Origin: Coix lacryma-jobi var. lacryma-jobi | Lineage: Eukaryota; Streptophyta; Magnoliopsida; Poales; Poaceae | Assembly (NCBI GenBank): GCA_009763385.1 | Contig: VDCT01000282.1 | Location: forward strand, 186,001-250,000 | Length of the DNA: 64,000 nt | Direction of reading: 5' to 3' | Part shown: piece by piece, positions 1 through 11,072 of the stretch | Position numbering within the stretch: the first letter of the stretch is position 1 | Layout: every line of letters starts with the position of its first letter | The notes under the pieces: model-generated | What the model was told of the DNA's origin: nothing | Database searches by the model: none | Seen by the model: the letters and a program-made list of their open reading frames with translations, nothing else | Translations under genes and position numbers: made by a program

Positions 1-590
1 TTGTGACCTAGACCGAGTGACGTGCTCGTGGATGTCGCCGATCATCTATTGAGGCAGGTGTTGGAGCTGAATGTGTCGTGGCACCTCCCTTGCTGAAGTA
101 ACCTCCCTCTCAACAGCAGCTGGTGCCTCCTCGGGTACAAGCGGTACAACCGAGGTGGCGGATCACATGACCCCCATGTAGTAGAGGAAGAAGGGTCAAG
201 GCTGCGTGCAGTCGTGGTCGAAGTCGACCCAATCAGCGCAGCAGGTGGAGGAATTGCTGGGTCATCCATCCCTTCAGCACCCTCGTCCTCGTCATCAAAA
301 CGAGGTTCTCCAACCTCATGATCACCTGCACGCTCAAAACTAGAAGAAGGACAAAGCACAGTCTCGTCGAAGGTGACATCGGATGTCTCCATGACTCGGT
401 TAGTATCAAGGTTAAGTACACGATATGCACGAGTGTGAGTGCCATAACCCAAAAATACACCGTTAGAAGAACGACACTCAAATTTGTCCAGGTTGCCTTT
501 CTTGAGTATAAAACAGTGGCAACCAAAACTCTAAAGTAACTCACTTTGGGCTGTCTTCCAAAACGCAACTCATAAGAAGTCTTTTTCAAG
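1..590 (-). pseudogene. Copia A pol: integrase C-terminal part and linker to reverse transcriptase
   Basis: This is the part of the copia polyprotein between the integrase core and reverse transcriptase. Two overlapping minus frames each hold part of it. One begins MGYGTHTRAYRVLNLDTNRV and continues with VMETSDVTFDE, the usual copia segment after the integrase (the 'F..YE.HTKAYRVL' region followed by 'R.V.ES.DV.FDE'). An acidic stretch (EPRFDDEDEGAEG) follows, typical of the linker. The reading frame shifts around 450-590, so no single frame covers the domain. The RT that should follow is cut off by the window edge. Confidence 0.8.
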
Positions 591-634
591 AAAGCTCGAG
601 AAAAAAATACGATTGGAAATATAGCATGCAGTGT

Positions 635-1317
635 TCATAGCTTCGGCCCAATATCGCCTAGGAGTCCTATGCTCATCGAGCATCGTCCTGGCCATCTCAA
701 CAAGGGTCCGATTCTTCCTCTCCACAACACCATTTTGTGGCGGTGTGTAGGGGAAGAAAACCGATGCTCTAAACCTAAAGAGTCACAAAACTTTTCAAAA
801 TCCGAGTTTTTGAACTCGGAACCATTATCACTACGGATAGCTCGCATCGAGTTCTTAGGGAACTCGTTTTGAAGACGCAAAATCAAATTGCGAGCAGAAG
901 AGAAAGTCTCAGTTTTCTCAGCTAAAAAGAAAACCCAAGAATATCTCAAAAAGTCATCAACAACAACAAGCACATACCACTTCCCACCAACCAAGCTCAC
1001 CCGAGCCGGACCGACAAGGTCCATATGCAAAAGCTCTCCAGGGTGCTTAGTCATGACCTGAGTCACTGGATGGTGGGGAGCGGCAACCATCTTCCCATGT
1101 CTACAAGAATGACAAACATGATCCTTCTCCATGTGTAACTTGGGCAATCCTCGGATTAGGCCAAGTGAACTAAGCCTTACAAGCAAGTCGAAGCTCAAAT
1201 GTCCAAGTCTCCTATGCCACTTCCAAAGATCAGAGGAGGAAGGTCCAGCCACAAGACAATGAGAAATGCCAAAAGACTCCAAGAAATTCACACGAAAGAC
1301 TTTCCCAAAGGGCAAAA
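635..1317 (-). pseudogene. Copia A pol: GAG-pre-integrase and integrase core
   Basis: Integrase inserts the element's cDNA into the host chromosome. The minus-strand frame contains WHRRLGHLSFDLLVRLSSLG with C-H-S-C following, which is the GAG-pre-integrase zinc-binding region (H..H..C..C). It is followed by LLHMDLVGPARV, VVVDDFLRYSWVFFL and AIRSDNGSEFKNSDFEKFC. These supply the first two catalytic acidic residues (D of HMDLVGP, D of RSDNG) of the copia integrase core. The frame degenerates after SSPTHRHKMV near position 720, where the family normally reads 'PQQNGVVERKN', so the third catalytic Glu is out of frame. The reading frame continues directly from the protease. Confidence 0.87.
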
Positions 1318-1665
1318 TCACACATACAAGATTGCCCTGAGGATCCAAAATACGACTGAGATTCGGCTTAAAACGAATCTCATAGTCATCATCAAAAGTT
1401 GTGAAACAGAAAGAAGGTTAAAATGCAAGTTAGAAACAAGAGCAACATCACGCAACACAAAGTGCTCATTAACCCGCACAGACCCTCGAGACAACACTTT
1501 ACCTTTGCTATTGTCGCCGAAGGTGATATACTCCTTTCCGGCAACAGGACTAAGACTGGAGAACCACTTGGCGTTTCCGGTCATGTGCCTCGAACACCCG
1601 GAATCCACCAACCAACGTTCTCCAATCGTTTTACCTACACCAGTAAAAAGACATAGGGTGAGCAC
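1318..1665 (-). pseudogene. Copia A pol: aspartic protease
   Basis: Retrotransposon aspartic protease cleaves the Gag-Pol polyprotein. The frame contains WLVDSGCSRHMTG, the copia active-site motif (D-S-G-C-S-R-H-M), followed by ITFGDNSKGKVLSRGSV and NLLSVSQLL, the conserved protease C-terminal half. The catalytic Asp is intact. It runs into the GAG-pre-integrase region with a short overlap of frames near 1320-1348, so at least one frameshift lies there. It is expressed only as part of a polyprotein; the Met given by a simple ORF reading is not a real start. Confidence 0.9.
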
Positions 1666-2388
1666 ATACAGTCTAACACTGGGTGAGTGAAATAAGACGA
1701 ATACCAGTGTTGGGCCGGCTGCTCAAAAGAACGGTTAGTAGAAAAACCATTCCTAGCACGCCTACGGGGAAAGCGATCACCACGCTGAGGAAACGTGGTC
1801 CGCTAAGGGAAGAGCGTCCATCACGATACTCGAAACGCGGTGGGGAAACGCTCAACAGCAAAGCCACCGCCACGGGGTCCATAGCCTACAACTGTAGGCT
1901 CCCGCCGGGCACGAACTCCTTGCGGCCTAGGCCTAGGACCTTGAGGCATAGGACCTCTAGGCCTAGCAGCTCTCCTCTGAACATTCGACACATGTACATC
2001 ATGGAAAGGATGGTACATGTCCGCATTGTTCAACTCTCTTGCGCTGAAAGCAAAACTCCCTCAAGTGTCCATCTCTCCCACAGTGCTCATAATGGTACCT
2101 CATCGCCGCTCATAGGGGGTTGTTGGTACTCATGGTAGTGGGTGTGGATCACTTTGACCTTCTGTGGCATAAGCTCCTCCTAAATGGGTGGCATGGGTCA
2201 AGCTTGTTTTTCAGTTGTTGGGCTTGGGTGACCATATCTGTTTCTTCGGTGGAGCTCTCGGAGGTTCCACAAACACTCCATCCTTGGTGTTGGGTTTGAG
2301 AGGCTCTTTGGGTGGAATCTTGGTCAGTTTGGGAGTAGTGGTGGAGTTGGGCTTCTCACTCGGATTAAGACCACTCGACTCTCCAATC
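1666..2388 (-). pseudogene. Copia A: proline/arginine-rich gag-pol linker
   Basis: This stretch lies between the coiled-coil gag part and the protease on the minus strand. Its frames contain RRAARPRGPMPQGPRP near 1910-1980 and SEKPNSTTTPKLTKIPPKEP near 2270-2350, i.e. low-complexity Pro/Arg/Lys segments. Long linkers of this type occur in Sirevirus polyproteins between the Gag core and protease. No catalytic motif is visible. Two frames are needed to cover it, so it is broken. Confidence 0.65.
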
Positions 2389-3110
2389 TTACCAAAGATG
2401 AAGCACACTCAACCCCTGAGCAAAACCAACACCGGGACCTCCAGCAGCACGTTTGAATTGAGATATCATCATCCCAAGCTGCGGCTCACCACTAGACACC
2501 CATGACAAGATGGTCCGAAGGTATGTGTTTTCGTCCTCGGTTTGCATCTTGTCATGCTTCACATTGGCTATCTCCATCTCCAAGCCCTCACACAAAGCAC
2601 ACCTAACCACAAGTGCTACCCGAGCTGGCCTTCTCAAGAGACACAATCTTGGCATTCTTCTCTGCCAACTCGGATTGCAAGCCTGCACAAGACTTGCACG
2701 CACCTAGCAACGAGGGTCTCGCCCTCAACTCATCCACCTCTCCAACCAACGCAGCATACTTCCCTCTCAATGTGAGAAGGTCAGTCATGTGCTTGGTGCA
2801 CATCTCACACTCCTCCTCCTCAGAAACAACAATGGTGGACTTGACAGATTCAAGTTCTTCACCGTATCCTCCCATTTTTGCCTAAACTCCTTCCTCTCTC
2901 TAGCAGCACGCCTAAGCAGTTTATCTTGACTAAGAAGGGCGGCTGTAAGCTTATCAACCTCAGCAGAGAGTTCCTCAGGAGTTTGAGATACGTGGGAGGT
3001 GTCATCGTCGTCGTCGTCGTTCCGAGGGATCTCCTCCAGCTGGCTGTCGACCTCCTTGCCGAGGGCCATGGTGCAAAAGCCCTCGGTGTCGGCGAAGAAG
3101 CAGAGGCCAT
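2389..3110 (-). pseudogene. Copia A gag: coiled-coil region
   Basis: The minus strand encodes a charged helical region in overlapping frames: LTLRGKYAALVGEVDELRAR, then a pair of Cys residues (GACKSCAGLQSELAEKNAKI), then MEIANVKHDKMQTEDENTYL and ILSWVSSGEPQLGMMISQFK. Heptad-like Leu spacing predicts a coiled coil. Coiled-coil Gag domains of this kind are characteristic of Sirevirus elements. Three frames are needed, so at least two frameshifts are present. It precedes the linker and protease and follows the zinc knuckle. Confidence 0.78.
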
Positions 3111-3121
3111 TCAGCTTGTCC

Positions 3122-3508
3122 TCAATCTTCGTCTTCCTCTCTCCGACTCGTCATCGCTTGATGAAGCGGAGTCGTCATCCGAGTCGTCAACGTCGCTGAG
3201 CATGGCGAAGAACGCGCGCTGCTCAGCCTGGGCCTTCTCCAAGTACTTCTTCTTGATGTACTCCTTGTTGAAGCCGCCCTTCCGCTTGTGCTTTGCGGGG
3301 ACGTACTTCTCCTTGCGCTTGCCGGGGTCGTACTTGTGCCCATGATCGCCCTATCCAAATGCTTGCTTGTTCTTCTTGGGACAGTTGGTGATGAAGTGGT
3401 CGGGGTCGCCGTACTCGAAACATCCCGAGCGTCCTCCTCCGCGGTGATGGTTCATGCGGTTGTTGTGAAACCGCGAGAACGGTTGGCAAGCAAAGCCAAC
3501 TCATCATC
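3122..3508 (-). pseudogene. Copia A gag: degenerate zinc knuckle and acidic Ser/Asp region
   Basis: In the minus strand at about 3365-3430 one frame reads GCFEYGDPDHFITNCPKKN. This is a CCHC zinc knuckle in which the second Cys is replaced by Tyr, so the fold should be lost. A stop codon follows at about 3351. Downstream is a Lys-rich and then acidic stretch (SDVDDSDDDSASSDDE, about 3150-3205). The knuckle would have bound the element RNA in Gag particles. The right edge is cut by gypsy G at 3513/3514; the rest of the gag resumes at 16312. Confidence 0.82.
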
Positions 3509-3513
3509 CCCAT
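3509..3513. repeat. Target site duplication of gypsy G (left), CCCAT
   Basis: CCCAT immediately precedes TGTAACACCC; the same 5 bp follow the 3' LTR at 16312-16316. Confidence 0.95.
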
Positions 3514-6474
3514 TGTAACACCCTAAAATTCATTTTCTTCATTTAGTAATGAATTTGAGCTCTTATTTAATTTTCTAAGCATTTAACCTAGGTCAAATAT
3601 CAATTTTCGGAATGATTAAAATAAACCTTAGGGATTAGAAACATTTTTGTTGCATTCATGCCGGTGCATAATATTTTGTTTGAGTGTAAGAATAGGTTGC
3701 TTGTGTTCAAATTCAAATTTTGAATTTGATAAAAGTTTTAAGCTTTTAGAAAATGAAAAGCCTTTTCTTTTTCTCCCTCTCTCTCTCTCCCACCTAATCA
3801 GCCCAACCGCAGAACCGGCCCAGCCCGCGCTTCCCTTCCTTTTCCCTTTCCTCGCGCCCACTCAGGCCTGGCTTGGCCACGCCCCGCTCGGCTGCTCCCT
3901 CGTGCCGGCCCAACTCCGGGCCCAGCGCCCCTCTCGCCGCTCGCCCCGCGCGCCCGCACCCGCCTTCCCCGCCGCTCTCGCTGACAAGCCATCCCCGCCC
4001 ATCAGCCATACTGTCACCCCGAGCCCGCACGTCAGCGTCCCCAACCTCTTCCCCTACCTCGCGCTCGCTTGGTGCCCACCGCCACCGTGCCCCTCCCCTC
4101 CCGAAACGGCTCGGTAGTGGCCATTATGGCCACTACGCCGCCATTCGAGCCCGGTGGTGCACTCCCGACCCCTCGCCGCACCTTCCCACCCTATAAAGCC
4201 CGAGGTAGAGCCCCCTCACCCTTCCCCTCTCTCACCCGCTCGCGCCCCTCACCCCGCCGCTATCCGCAGAGCCCACTGGCCGCCGTAGAGTCTTCCCGAC
4301 ATCAAGAACCCCCCCTACGCCGAGATCGTGGTAACCTTCGCTTCCTCCCCGTGCTCTTATCTTCTAGTTTAGGGCTTGGTCCTGCCGTTTTGTCAAGCTC
4401 CGAATCCGTGCTTATGGCACCGCCGTGGAGAGGCATGGCTCCGGTGTACTCCAACCCTGAATCCCCTCCCATCGAGTTCGCAAGGCCCCGTTGAGCACCC
4501 CCCGCAGCCTCGGTTAGGGTTGGGCTTGCCTAAATCGCCAATTCGGTGATTTTGTCGGCGAGCTCCGGCCGGCTTCCATGGAGCGCCGCCATGAGAGTGC
4601 CGCCCGGCCGGCCAAACTTGTCCCCACCTCCCTGAGCCATCGATCTCCCCCTGAACGGCTTGGATCCGAAGATACCCCTTCGGGGTTTGCAGCCGGCGCA
4701 CGGTGTGCCCGTAGACTCGGTCCACTGCCCCAGCGCCTGCCAGTCCACGCACACATGGTAGACCAAGCCAGTGGCGCTGCACCGCGTGGCATGCCACGTC
4801 AGCCAGCCAGCCCGGTCAGCAGCCGCGCCCGCGCCTGTTTGCGAAAAAGCCCTCCTGCTTTACCGTTTTTAACCCGCAGTCCAAGCTGTTGTAGAAGGCG
4901 CTGTTTTTATTCGTTTTAGACCCTGCAAAATTCGATATTAGTGGCCGCAGTCCAGTCAGCGTGGAAAATGCGATTTTATTTGTTTTAAATCGAAAATGAG
5001 TTCGGTTTTATTACAAAAATGCCATTGAACCTTGTTTTCAACATAACTTTCTCTTTGTTTTATCCGATTAGAGTGATCTTTATGTTCGTGTGATCGTATC
5101 GACGTGAAGAATAGTTTTATAAGCTTTTTATCTTGTTTCAGTATTGTTTGGTGTACTGTTCTAATAGAATATTATTTCTTTGCATGTAATGATTGGGAAT
5201 GGATGCTTGTGTGGTGCCCTTTTGATCTTGTTTAGAGTCTGAGCTGTTCAAGGTTATCAAGAAGAAGACCTTTGAAGAAGTGGAACCATCAACACAAGTT
5301 TTTGGAAGGCAAGTGTACATGAGTTCCTTTGTTTCCCAGCAACCTTTTAATCACCTTTTCATATGCATGTGTCTAATATGATGAACCCTAGAGATCCTAC
5401 CTAGAACCTTGTTATCTTTATTCCCTTGTTACCTTGGGTTGTGCATATGGGTAGTTCTGCTTAGCTTGCAATTAACAAATATTATGATGATAACCTTGAT
5501 TAATGACTTATGGAACAAATGTTGGTTCTGAATCTTAAAGCGGCAACCCAGGATTTACAGTACAACCACGAGGACTACATGGCTCTGGTCTTAGCTAAGT
5601 ACTCCGAGTGTTCTAGCTCGTCTGTAGCTTACTGAAAGGGCAAGAGGGGGTACCATGTAGTTATGGCCCGGTCCCACTAGGGTAATTGCTTTGAGGATAG
5701 GGGGTTACCTTAGTGGGGAGGTTGTTCATAACTCTTGGGAGACTGAACCCTTAGCGGCTACGACTTGTTAGAGACCAACTTTGGAAAGGCTTCGTAGTGA
5801 AACCCTGCCTTCTCACCTTGGAAGTGTTATGGGGCTCGCGACCCCGGGCAAATGGGAATCACGACTCGTGTGGTAAAGTTGTACAACTCTGCGAGTTAAG
5901 AGTAAACTGATATATCAGTCGTGCTCTCGGTCATGAGCGGCCCTGGATCCTTTTTGAGACGGTTCTATGAATAAGTTGGGTGATAATAATCTTGATGATA
6001 CTTAAATATACTTTCACCATGGGAGCTTAAGCATAACTTAGTGATATAGGTCTAATAAATAAAATATGACCTACTAAAAATGCTTACCGCAGTTCAGCCG
6101 TGTCAAGCCTTGAGCCTTGCATCCTCAAGTTATACTGTTGAGTATGGTGCGCTCACCCTTGCCTTTGCGTACAATCAATGAAAATCCCGGATGGGTACCA
6201 GATGGTGGATTCAAGAGAGGAGTTTACAGGAGATGATCCAAGAGTTCTAGGCGAGTGTTTCCCCAGTCGACCGTCCCTGTGGAGTTTGGAGTCCCGAAGA
6301 GTAGTTTCCGCTATGCTTTTGTAATAGATGTAAGTCTTGTTGTATCTATGTTTTGATATATATAATAAAGCATTGTCTTTGAGACATTCCATATTTGTTG
6401 TTATATGTGTCTTGTGGACTTCCTGGGCACACATATAGTGGGCACTTGGTATTCTTGAAAAACCAGGTGTTACA
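3514..6474 (+). repeat. Gypsy G 5' LTR (2961 bp)
   Basis: It starts TGTAACACCC and ends GTTACA, and the matching copy is at 11468-16311. The part 3795-4340 is strongly GC-rich and gives spurious long open frames on both strands. A TATA box (TATAAAG, 4192-4198) lies in that GC-rich part, so the transcript should start just downstream, with an R/U5 region of over 2 kb. Compared with the 3' LTR there are a 12-bp indel near 3708 and a ~24-bp indel near 3885, plus scattered substitutions. Confidence 0.95.
4192..4198 (+). promoter_or_regulatory. TATA box in gypsy G 5' LTR
   Basis: TATAAAG in a GC-rich context (CACCCTATAAAGCCCGAGG). The same box is at 12105-12111 in the 3' LTR, as expected for a retrotransposon promoter. 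Confidence 0.7.
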
Positions 6475-6477
6475 AAA

Positions 6478-6490
6478 TGGGTATCAGAGC
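6478..6490 (+). promoter_or_regulatory. Primer binding site of gypsy G (initiator tRNA-Met)
   Basis: TGGGTATCAGAGC lies four bases after the LTR end. It matches the usual TGGTATCAGAGC complementary to initiator tRNA-Met, with one extra G. Confidence 0.8.
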
Positions 6491-7014
6491 AATGTTGACT
6501 GTAGAACGCAAGCCCTAGTTAGAAAGGGATGTTTTTTAAAAAAAAATTGCTTCACTCTCTCTTTACCTTGTAATATATTAAAAAGTATGTTTAACTCCTT
6601 ATCTCTATTCTATTGCAAATTCTTGATACTCAAACTTTTGGATCTTGTTTTACCGTGGCCTAGAATGAAGTTTAACACCCTTGTGTTGGTCCATTAGGAG
6701 ACTTGCCATTTATAAATAAGAACGTTTAGTAACGAGTGTTGAGTCTTATGTATGTCATGTGCAACTAAGTGATTGTATGTTTGATTTTATGATCATGAGT
6801 GATTTGGATCTTTGTCATGATTGTGATAAGTTGTGGAAGTGATGACCACTCTCTTATCTAGTTAAAGTTAAGGCTTAAAGTTGTAGGATTAGTTAGATGG
6901 GTTCAATCCTATCTTCCCTATCAGTATCCCTCATATTAGTGTATATCCTTATCAAGTTCAGCTCAACCCATAATGTGGTCACGTTGGGCTGATGACGTTA
7001 ATGGTTCCAAACAG

Positions 7015-8104
7015 ATGGAAAACTTGGGAGCACCTCCAACGACAGTGGCAATGAGTATAGTCCGCAAAGTCCACCTACCGTATCTATGGAACAGTTCATG
7101 ATGGTGCAAACTCAGCTCATGCAACGAATGACACAAGCAATCTAGAATTTCCGGCCAAATCCACCAGCAACTGTTAAAGTGAGAAACAAAAGAAAGGAGT
7201 TTCTGAATGGTTGTCCACAGTTTTTACTTATTCGCCGGATGCTCTGCCAGCCAAGCTGATGATGATTGGCTCCGTACTATAGAAAAGCAACTCGAGATAG
7301 TTCAATGTAATGATGACGAGAAGGTTCTCTATGCTTCAGGGCAGTAACAAGGTGCAGCACTTGATTGGTGGGAATCTTTTCAAGCTAGTCTTCCAAAAAT
7401 GAAGATATTACATGGCAGGAGTTCAAGAATAATTTTTTGCTCTCATCATGTATCAGCTGGATGGGAGATTAAAAAGGAAGAATTCTTGAATTTAATTGAA
7501 GCAGGGAAATATGTCCGTGAAGTGAGTATCATCATATTCAGTTATCACATGCACTAATTTATAAAAGTATCAGAATATATTAATTAGTGAACGTAGTTGT
7601 TTCAGTTGTTTGTATAATCCTTTGTGTTCTCAAGTTTTAGGAAAAAGTTAATTCAGCTTTGAGTTCAGCTGTTGTGAAAAAGCTTATTGCTGCAAAAAGC
7701 GTTGTGAGATCCTAGAAAAGAAAAGAAAGTTTTTGAGTCAACAATCTGTGAGCAACAACCGCTTTGCCTCTCATATCAAGAAAGTTGTCAGCAAAACGAC
7801 CCAGATCAGTCAAGTCATATGAGTTACGATCAATATCAGCTGCAACAACCGCAAGGCAATATTTCTGTTCCATGTCAGGATCAAATCGATATTACATCTG
7901 TGAGAGATGGTATTTTAGATTTTCCTGATACCACAGAAAATAAATGCTATACTTATGGTGAATCTGGTCATTTCTCCAAAAGTGTCCAACACGTAAGGTA
8001 CAGGGCAAGGGTAAGAACCAACAGGTGCAACCACGACAACCTGGTAAAAAGAAGCAAGGGCAACCCATTTTCACTCAGGGATAGTAAATTGTCTGAACGC
8101 AAAA
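7015..8104 (+). pseudogene. Gypsy G gag, heavily decayed
   Basis: Gag forms the particle that packages the element RNA. The first plausible ATG is at 7015. Recognisable pieces are the hydrophobic gag core near 7250-7370 (ADDWLRTIEKQLEIVQCNDD, then a stop, then ALDWWESF, a typical gypsy retrotrans_gag pattern) and a zinc knuckle near 7945-7990 reading KCYTYGESGHFSKSVQ. In that knuckle the second and last Cys have been lost (Tyr and Val). Several stops (e.g. at 7143 and 7345) and frameshifts break it. The stretch 6491-7014 is untranslated leader, AT-rich, with no feature I can name. Confidence 0.75.
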
Positions 8105-8896
8105 ATGGCCAGTAAAACTCCCGACGTGGTAGTTGGTACACTTTTGGTGAATTCAAATCCAGCTATAGTGATGTTTGATTCAAGAGCTTCACACTCTTTT
8201 ATTTCTCATTCTTTTGTCAAGAAAAATAGAATGCCAGTGTGTGCATTGAAGAAACACCTGTTAGTCAGTTCACCTAATGAAGAAATACAAGCTACTCAGA
8301 AATGCCCCACTGTAAGTCTTGACATAAGGGGGGTAGAATTCATGGGAAATCCTATTATATTGAAGACTTCAGGAATTGATATAATTCTTGGAAGAGACTG
8401 GCTAAAAGCTCGAAAGGCAGTTATTCGAAGTGAATACAGTTCTGTACTCTTGATATCTGTATCTGGTGAAGAAGTTGAGTTCAAAGCTATCTCGTATAAA
8501 CCTGAGTTGTTATGGTCAATCAGATATAAAAGTGTTACACTTGAAGATATCAGAATAGTAAAAGAATTTCCAGATGTGTTTCCAGACGATTTGCCAGGTA
8601 TGCCACCGGAACGTGATGTTGAGTTTATAATTGATCTTTTGCCTGGAACTGCACCTATTGCGAAGAGACCATACAGAATGGGAATAAATGAGTTAGAAGA
8701 AGTTAAGAAGCAAATAAGAGAGTTACAAGATAAGGGTTACATACGTCCCAGTTCTTCGCCCTGGGGAGCACCAGTTCTGTTGGTTGAAAAGAAAGACGGA
8801 ACACAAAGAATGTGTGTAGATTACAGATCTCTCAATGAGGTAACTATCAAAAACAAATATCCTCTACCAAGAATTGATGATTGTTTGATCAGTTGA
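8105..8896 (+). pseudogene. Gypsy G pol: protease and N-terminal reverse transcriptase
   Basis: A single open frame. The first ~130 residues are a pepsin-like retroviral protease: the motif is VMFDSRASHSFIS, where the family has D-(S/T)-G-A, so the Gly of the active site is now Arg. The flap/second half ends IILGRDWL, a standard gypsy signature. From about residue 155 the frame enters the RT: EFPDVFPDDLPGMPPERDVE, then RPYRMGINELEEVKKQIREL, GYIRPSSSPWGAPVLLVEKK and MCVDYRSLNEVTIKNKYPLP. It ends at a frameshift at about 8890 (DDCLIS then stop). RT copies the element RNA to cDNA. Confidence 0.92.
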
Positions 8897-9230
8897 GAGG
8901 TGCATGTGTATTCTCCAAGATTGATCTTCGTTCAGGGTATCATCAGTTGAAATTCGTCCATCAGACATACCCAAAACTACTTTCACAACACGTTATGGGC
9001 TCTATGAGTATACAGTTATATCCTTTGGGTTAACAAATGCACCAGCTTACTTTATGTACTTGATGAACAAAGTATTTATGGAATATCTTGATAAATTTGT
9101 GGTGGTATTTATTGACGACATTCTAGTGTTCTCCAAAAATGAGGAAGAACATGAAGAGCATTTGAGGCTTGTGTTACAGAAGCTCAGATAACATCAACTC
9201 TATGCAAAATTTAGTAAATGTGAGTTCTAG
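8897..9230 (+). pseudogene. Gypsy G pol: reverse transcriptase palm
   Basis: In a different frame from the preceding part, the sequence encodes FSKIDLRSGYHQL, FGLTNAPAYFMYLMN and VVVFIDDILVFSKNEEEHEE, containing the first catalytic Asp and the F-I-D-D catalytic box of the RT palm. In-frame stops occur at about 9189 and 9229, where the family has Leu or Trp codons. The RT continues in the next entry. The break at 8890 and these stops make the polyprotein untranslatable as one piece. Confidence 0.9.
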
Positions 9231-9880
9231 TTGAAGGAAGTATCTTTCCTTGGTCATGTCATTTCAAACGGTGGTATAGCAGTGGATCCTAACAAAGTTA
9301 GGGATGTATTGAATTGGAATCCACCTCAAGATGTGAGTCAGATCCATAGTTTTTTGGGCATGGCAGGATACTACAAAAGATTTATTGAAGGATTCTCAAA
9401 AATTGCAAAGCCTATGACATCCTTGTTAGAAAAGAATGCAAAGTTTGTGTGGTCTAAAGAGTGCCAAGAAAGTTTTGAGGAATTAAAGAAAAGGTTAACC
9501 TCAGCGCTAGTACTTATCATGCCTGATATCACTAAGGACTTCTCTATTTATTGTGATGCTTCGCGACAAGGTCTTGGTTGTGTTCTTATGCAAGAAGGCA
9601 GAGTTGTTGCTTATGCATCAAGGCAGTTGAGAAAACATGAATTGAATTATCCGACTCATGACTTAGAGTTAGCAGCAGTGGTACATGCTCTCAAGATATG
9701 GAGACACTGTTTGATTGGGCATAAGAGTGACATCTATACAGATCACAAGAGTCTAAAATATATATTCACCCAGTCAGATCTAAACTTGAGGCAACGTAGA
9801 TGGTTGGAACTAATTAAAGATTATGATCTTGAATTACATTATCATCCTGGAAAAGCCAAATGTGGGCAGATGCTCTAAGC
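9231..9880 (+). pseudogene. Gypsy G pol: RT thumb/connection and RNase H
   Basis: The open frame begins KEVSFLGHVISNGGIAVDPN, the conserved end of the gypsy RT. It continues with the connection (FLGMAGYYKRFIEGFSKIAK) and then RNase H: FSIYCDASRQGLGCVLMQEG, VVAYASRQLRKHELNYPTHD, LELAAVVHALKIWRHCLIGH and YTDHKSLKYIFTQ. The catalytic residues D (CDAS), E (LELAA) and D (YTDHKSL) are present. RNase H removes the RNA strand during cDNA synthesis. A frameshift at about 9865 interrupts the usual 'VADALSR' end, so it stops as GQML. Confidence 0.93.
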
Positions 9881-10398
9881 AGAAAGAGTTATGTAAACAT
9901 GGCCTATGCTACTTAGTTACCCAAAGAGTTATGTGATGATCTCAAACATCTCAATCTGGGTATTGTGGCTAATACTATGGAGTTGGTAGTAGAACCTACT
10001 CTAGAACAAGAAATTTGTAAAGGACAGCTCGATGATGAGAAGATCATAGATATTGCTGAACGAATCGTAATTGGCAAAGCTCCTGGATTTCATATGGATG
10101 AACAAGGACAGTATGGTTTGGTAAGAGAATTTGTGTGCCAGAAGTGAAATCAATCAGGGAATCTATCTTGAGGGAAGCTCATAACTCAGCTTATTCCATA
10201 CATCCAGGGAGTACAAAAATGTATCTTGATCTTAAGAAAGATATATTGGTGGTATGGCTTAAAAGAGAAGTTGCAGAATATGTGGCATTGTGTGATACTT
10301 GTCAAAGAGTAAAGGCAGAACATCAGAGACCAGCAGGTTTATTCCAACCCATGAAGATACCTGAATGGAATGGGAAGAAGTTGGTATGGACTTCATAA
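9881..10398 (+). pseudogene. Gypsy G pol: integrase zinc-binding domain
   Basis: The frame 10135-10398 contains REAHNSAYSIHPGSTKMYLD and YVALCDTCQRVKAEHQRPAG, the H-H-C-C zinc-binding N-terminal domain of gypsy integrase (H of EAH, H of IHPG, C-D-T-C). Upstream, 9965-10147 encodes the spacer between RNase H and integrase (LEQEICKGQLDDEKIIDIAE) in another frame. The domain holds the integrase multimer on cDNA ends. It breaks at about 10380 where the frame shifts into the core. Confidence 0.9.
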
Positions 10399-11072
10399 CA
10401 GGTTTACCCCGTACACAAAAGGATATGATTCTATCTGGGTAATCGTGGATCGATTGACCAAAGTTGCACATTTCATTCCCATCAAGACTACCTATACAGG
10501 TGCACAGTTGGTAGAATTATATATGGAAAGGATTGTATGTCTTCATGGGGTACCAAAGAAGATAGTTTCTGATAGAGGAACACAGTTCACATCTCATTTT
10601 TGGCAGAAACTGCATGAGTCTATGGATACAAAGTTGAATTTTAGCTCGGCTTATCATCCACAGACAGATGGGCAAACCGAGAGACAAATCAAATTCTAGA
10701 AGATATGTTAAGAGCTTGTGCTTTGCAATATGGGACAAGTTGGGATAAGAGTTTACCTTACGCAGAATTCTCTTATAACAACAGTTACCAGAAAAGTCTC
10801 AAAATGGCACCATTTAAAGTGTTATATGGCAGAAAATGCAGGACACCGTTATTCTAGAATCAGTCAGGCGAAAGTCAAGTATTTGGACCGAAAGTTTTGA
10901 AAGAGGCAGAAAAGCAAGTACAAATAATGAGAGAAACTTGAGGTTGCTCAGTCTCGCCAAAAGAGTTACGCTGATACTAGAAGAAGAGATTTGGTGTTTA
11001 AAGTAGGTGACTACGTATATCTCAAAGTATCACCTATGAGAAAAAGTCAAGAGGTTCCATACGAAGGGAAAA
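10370..11072 (+). pseudogene. Gypsy G pol: integrase catalytic core
   Basis: The open frame at 10370-10699 contains YDSIWVIVDRLTKVAHFIPI and IVSDRGTQFTSHFWQKLHES followed by NFSSAYHPQTDGQTER. These supply two catalytic Asp residues (VDRLTK, SDRGTQF) and the Glu (QTERQI) of the DDE core, all still readable. After 10699 the frame is lost; scattered matches such as the 'LEDMLRACA' region at about 10700 and 'SYNNSY' at about 10770 are in other frames. Downstream to 11072 is the integrase C-terminal region before the chromodomain. Confidence 0.88.

Noticed and set aside
3795..4500. Several long open frames on both strands in the G 5' LTR (and again at 11700-12710)
   Set aside because: They are Pro/Arg/Ala-rich readings of GC-rich LTR DNA, occur on both strands at once, and are repeated in both LTR copies.
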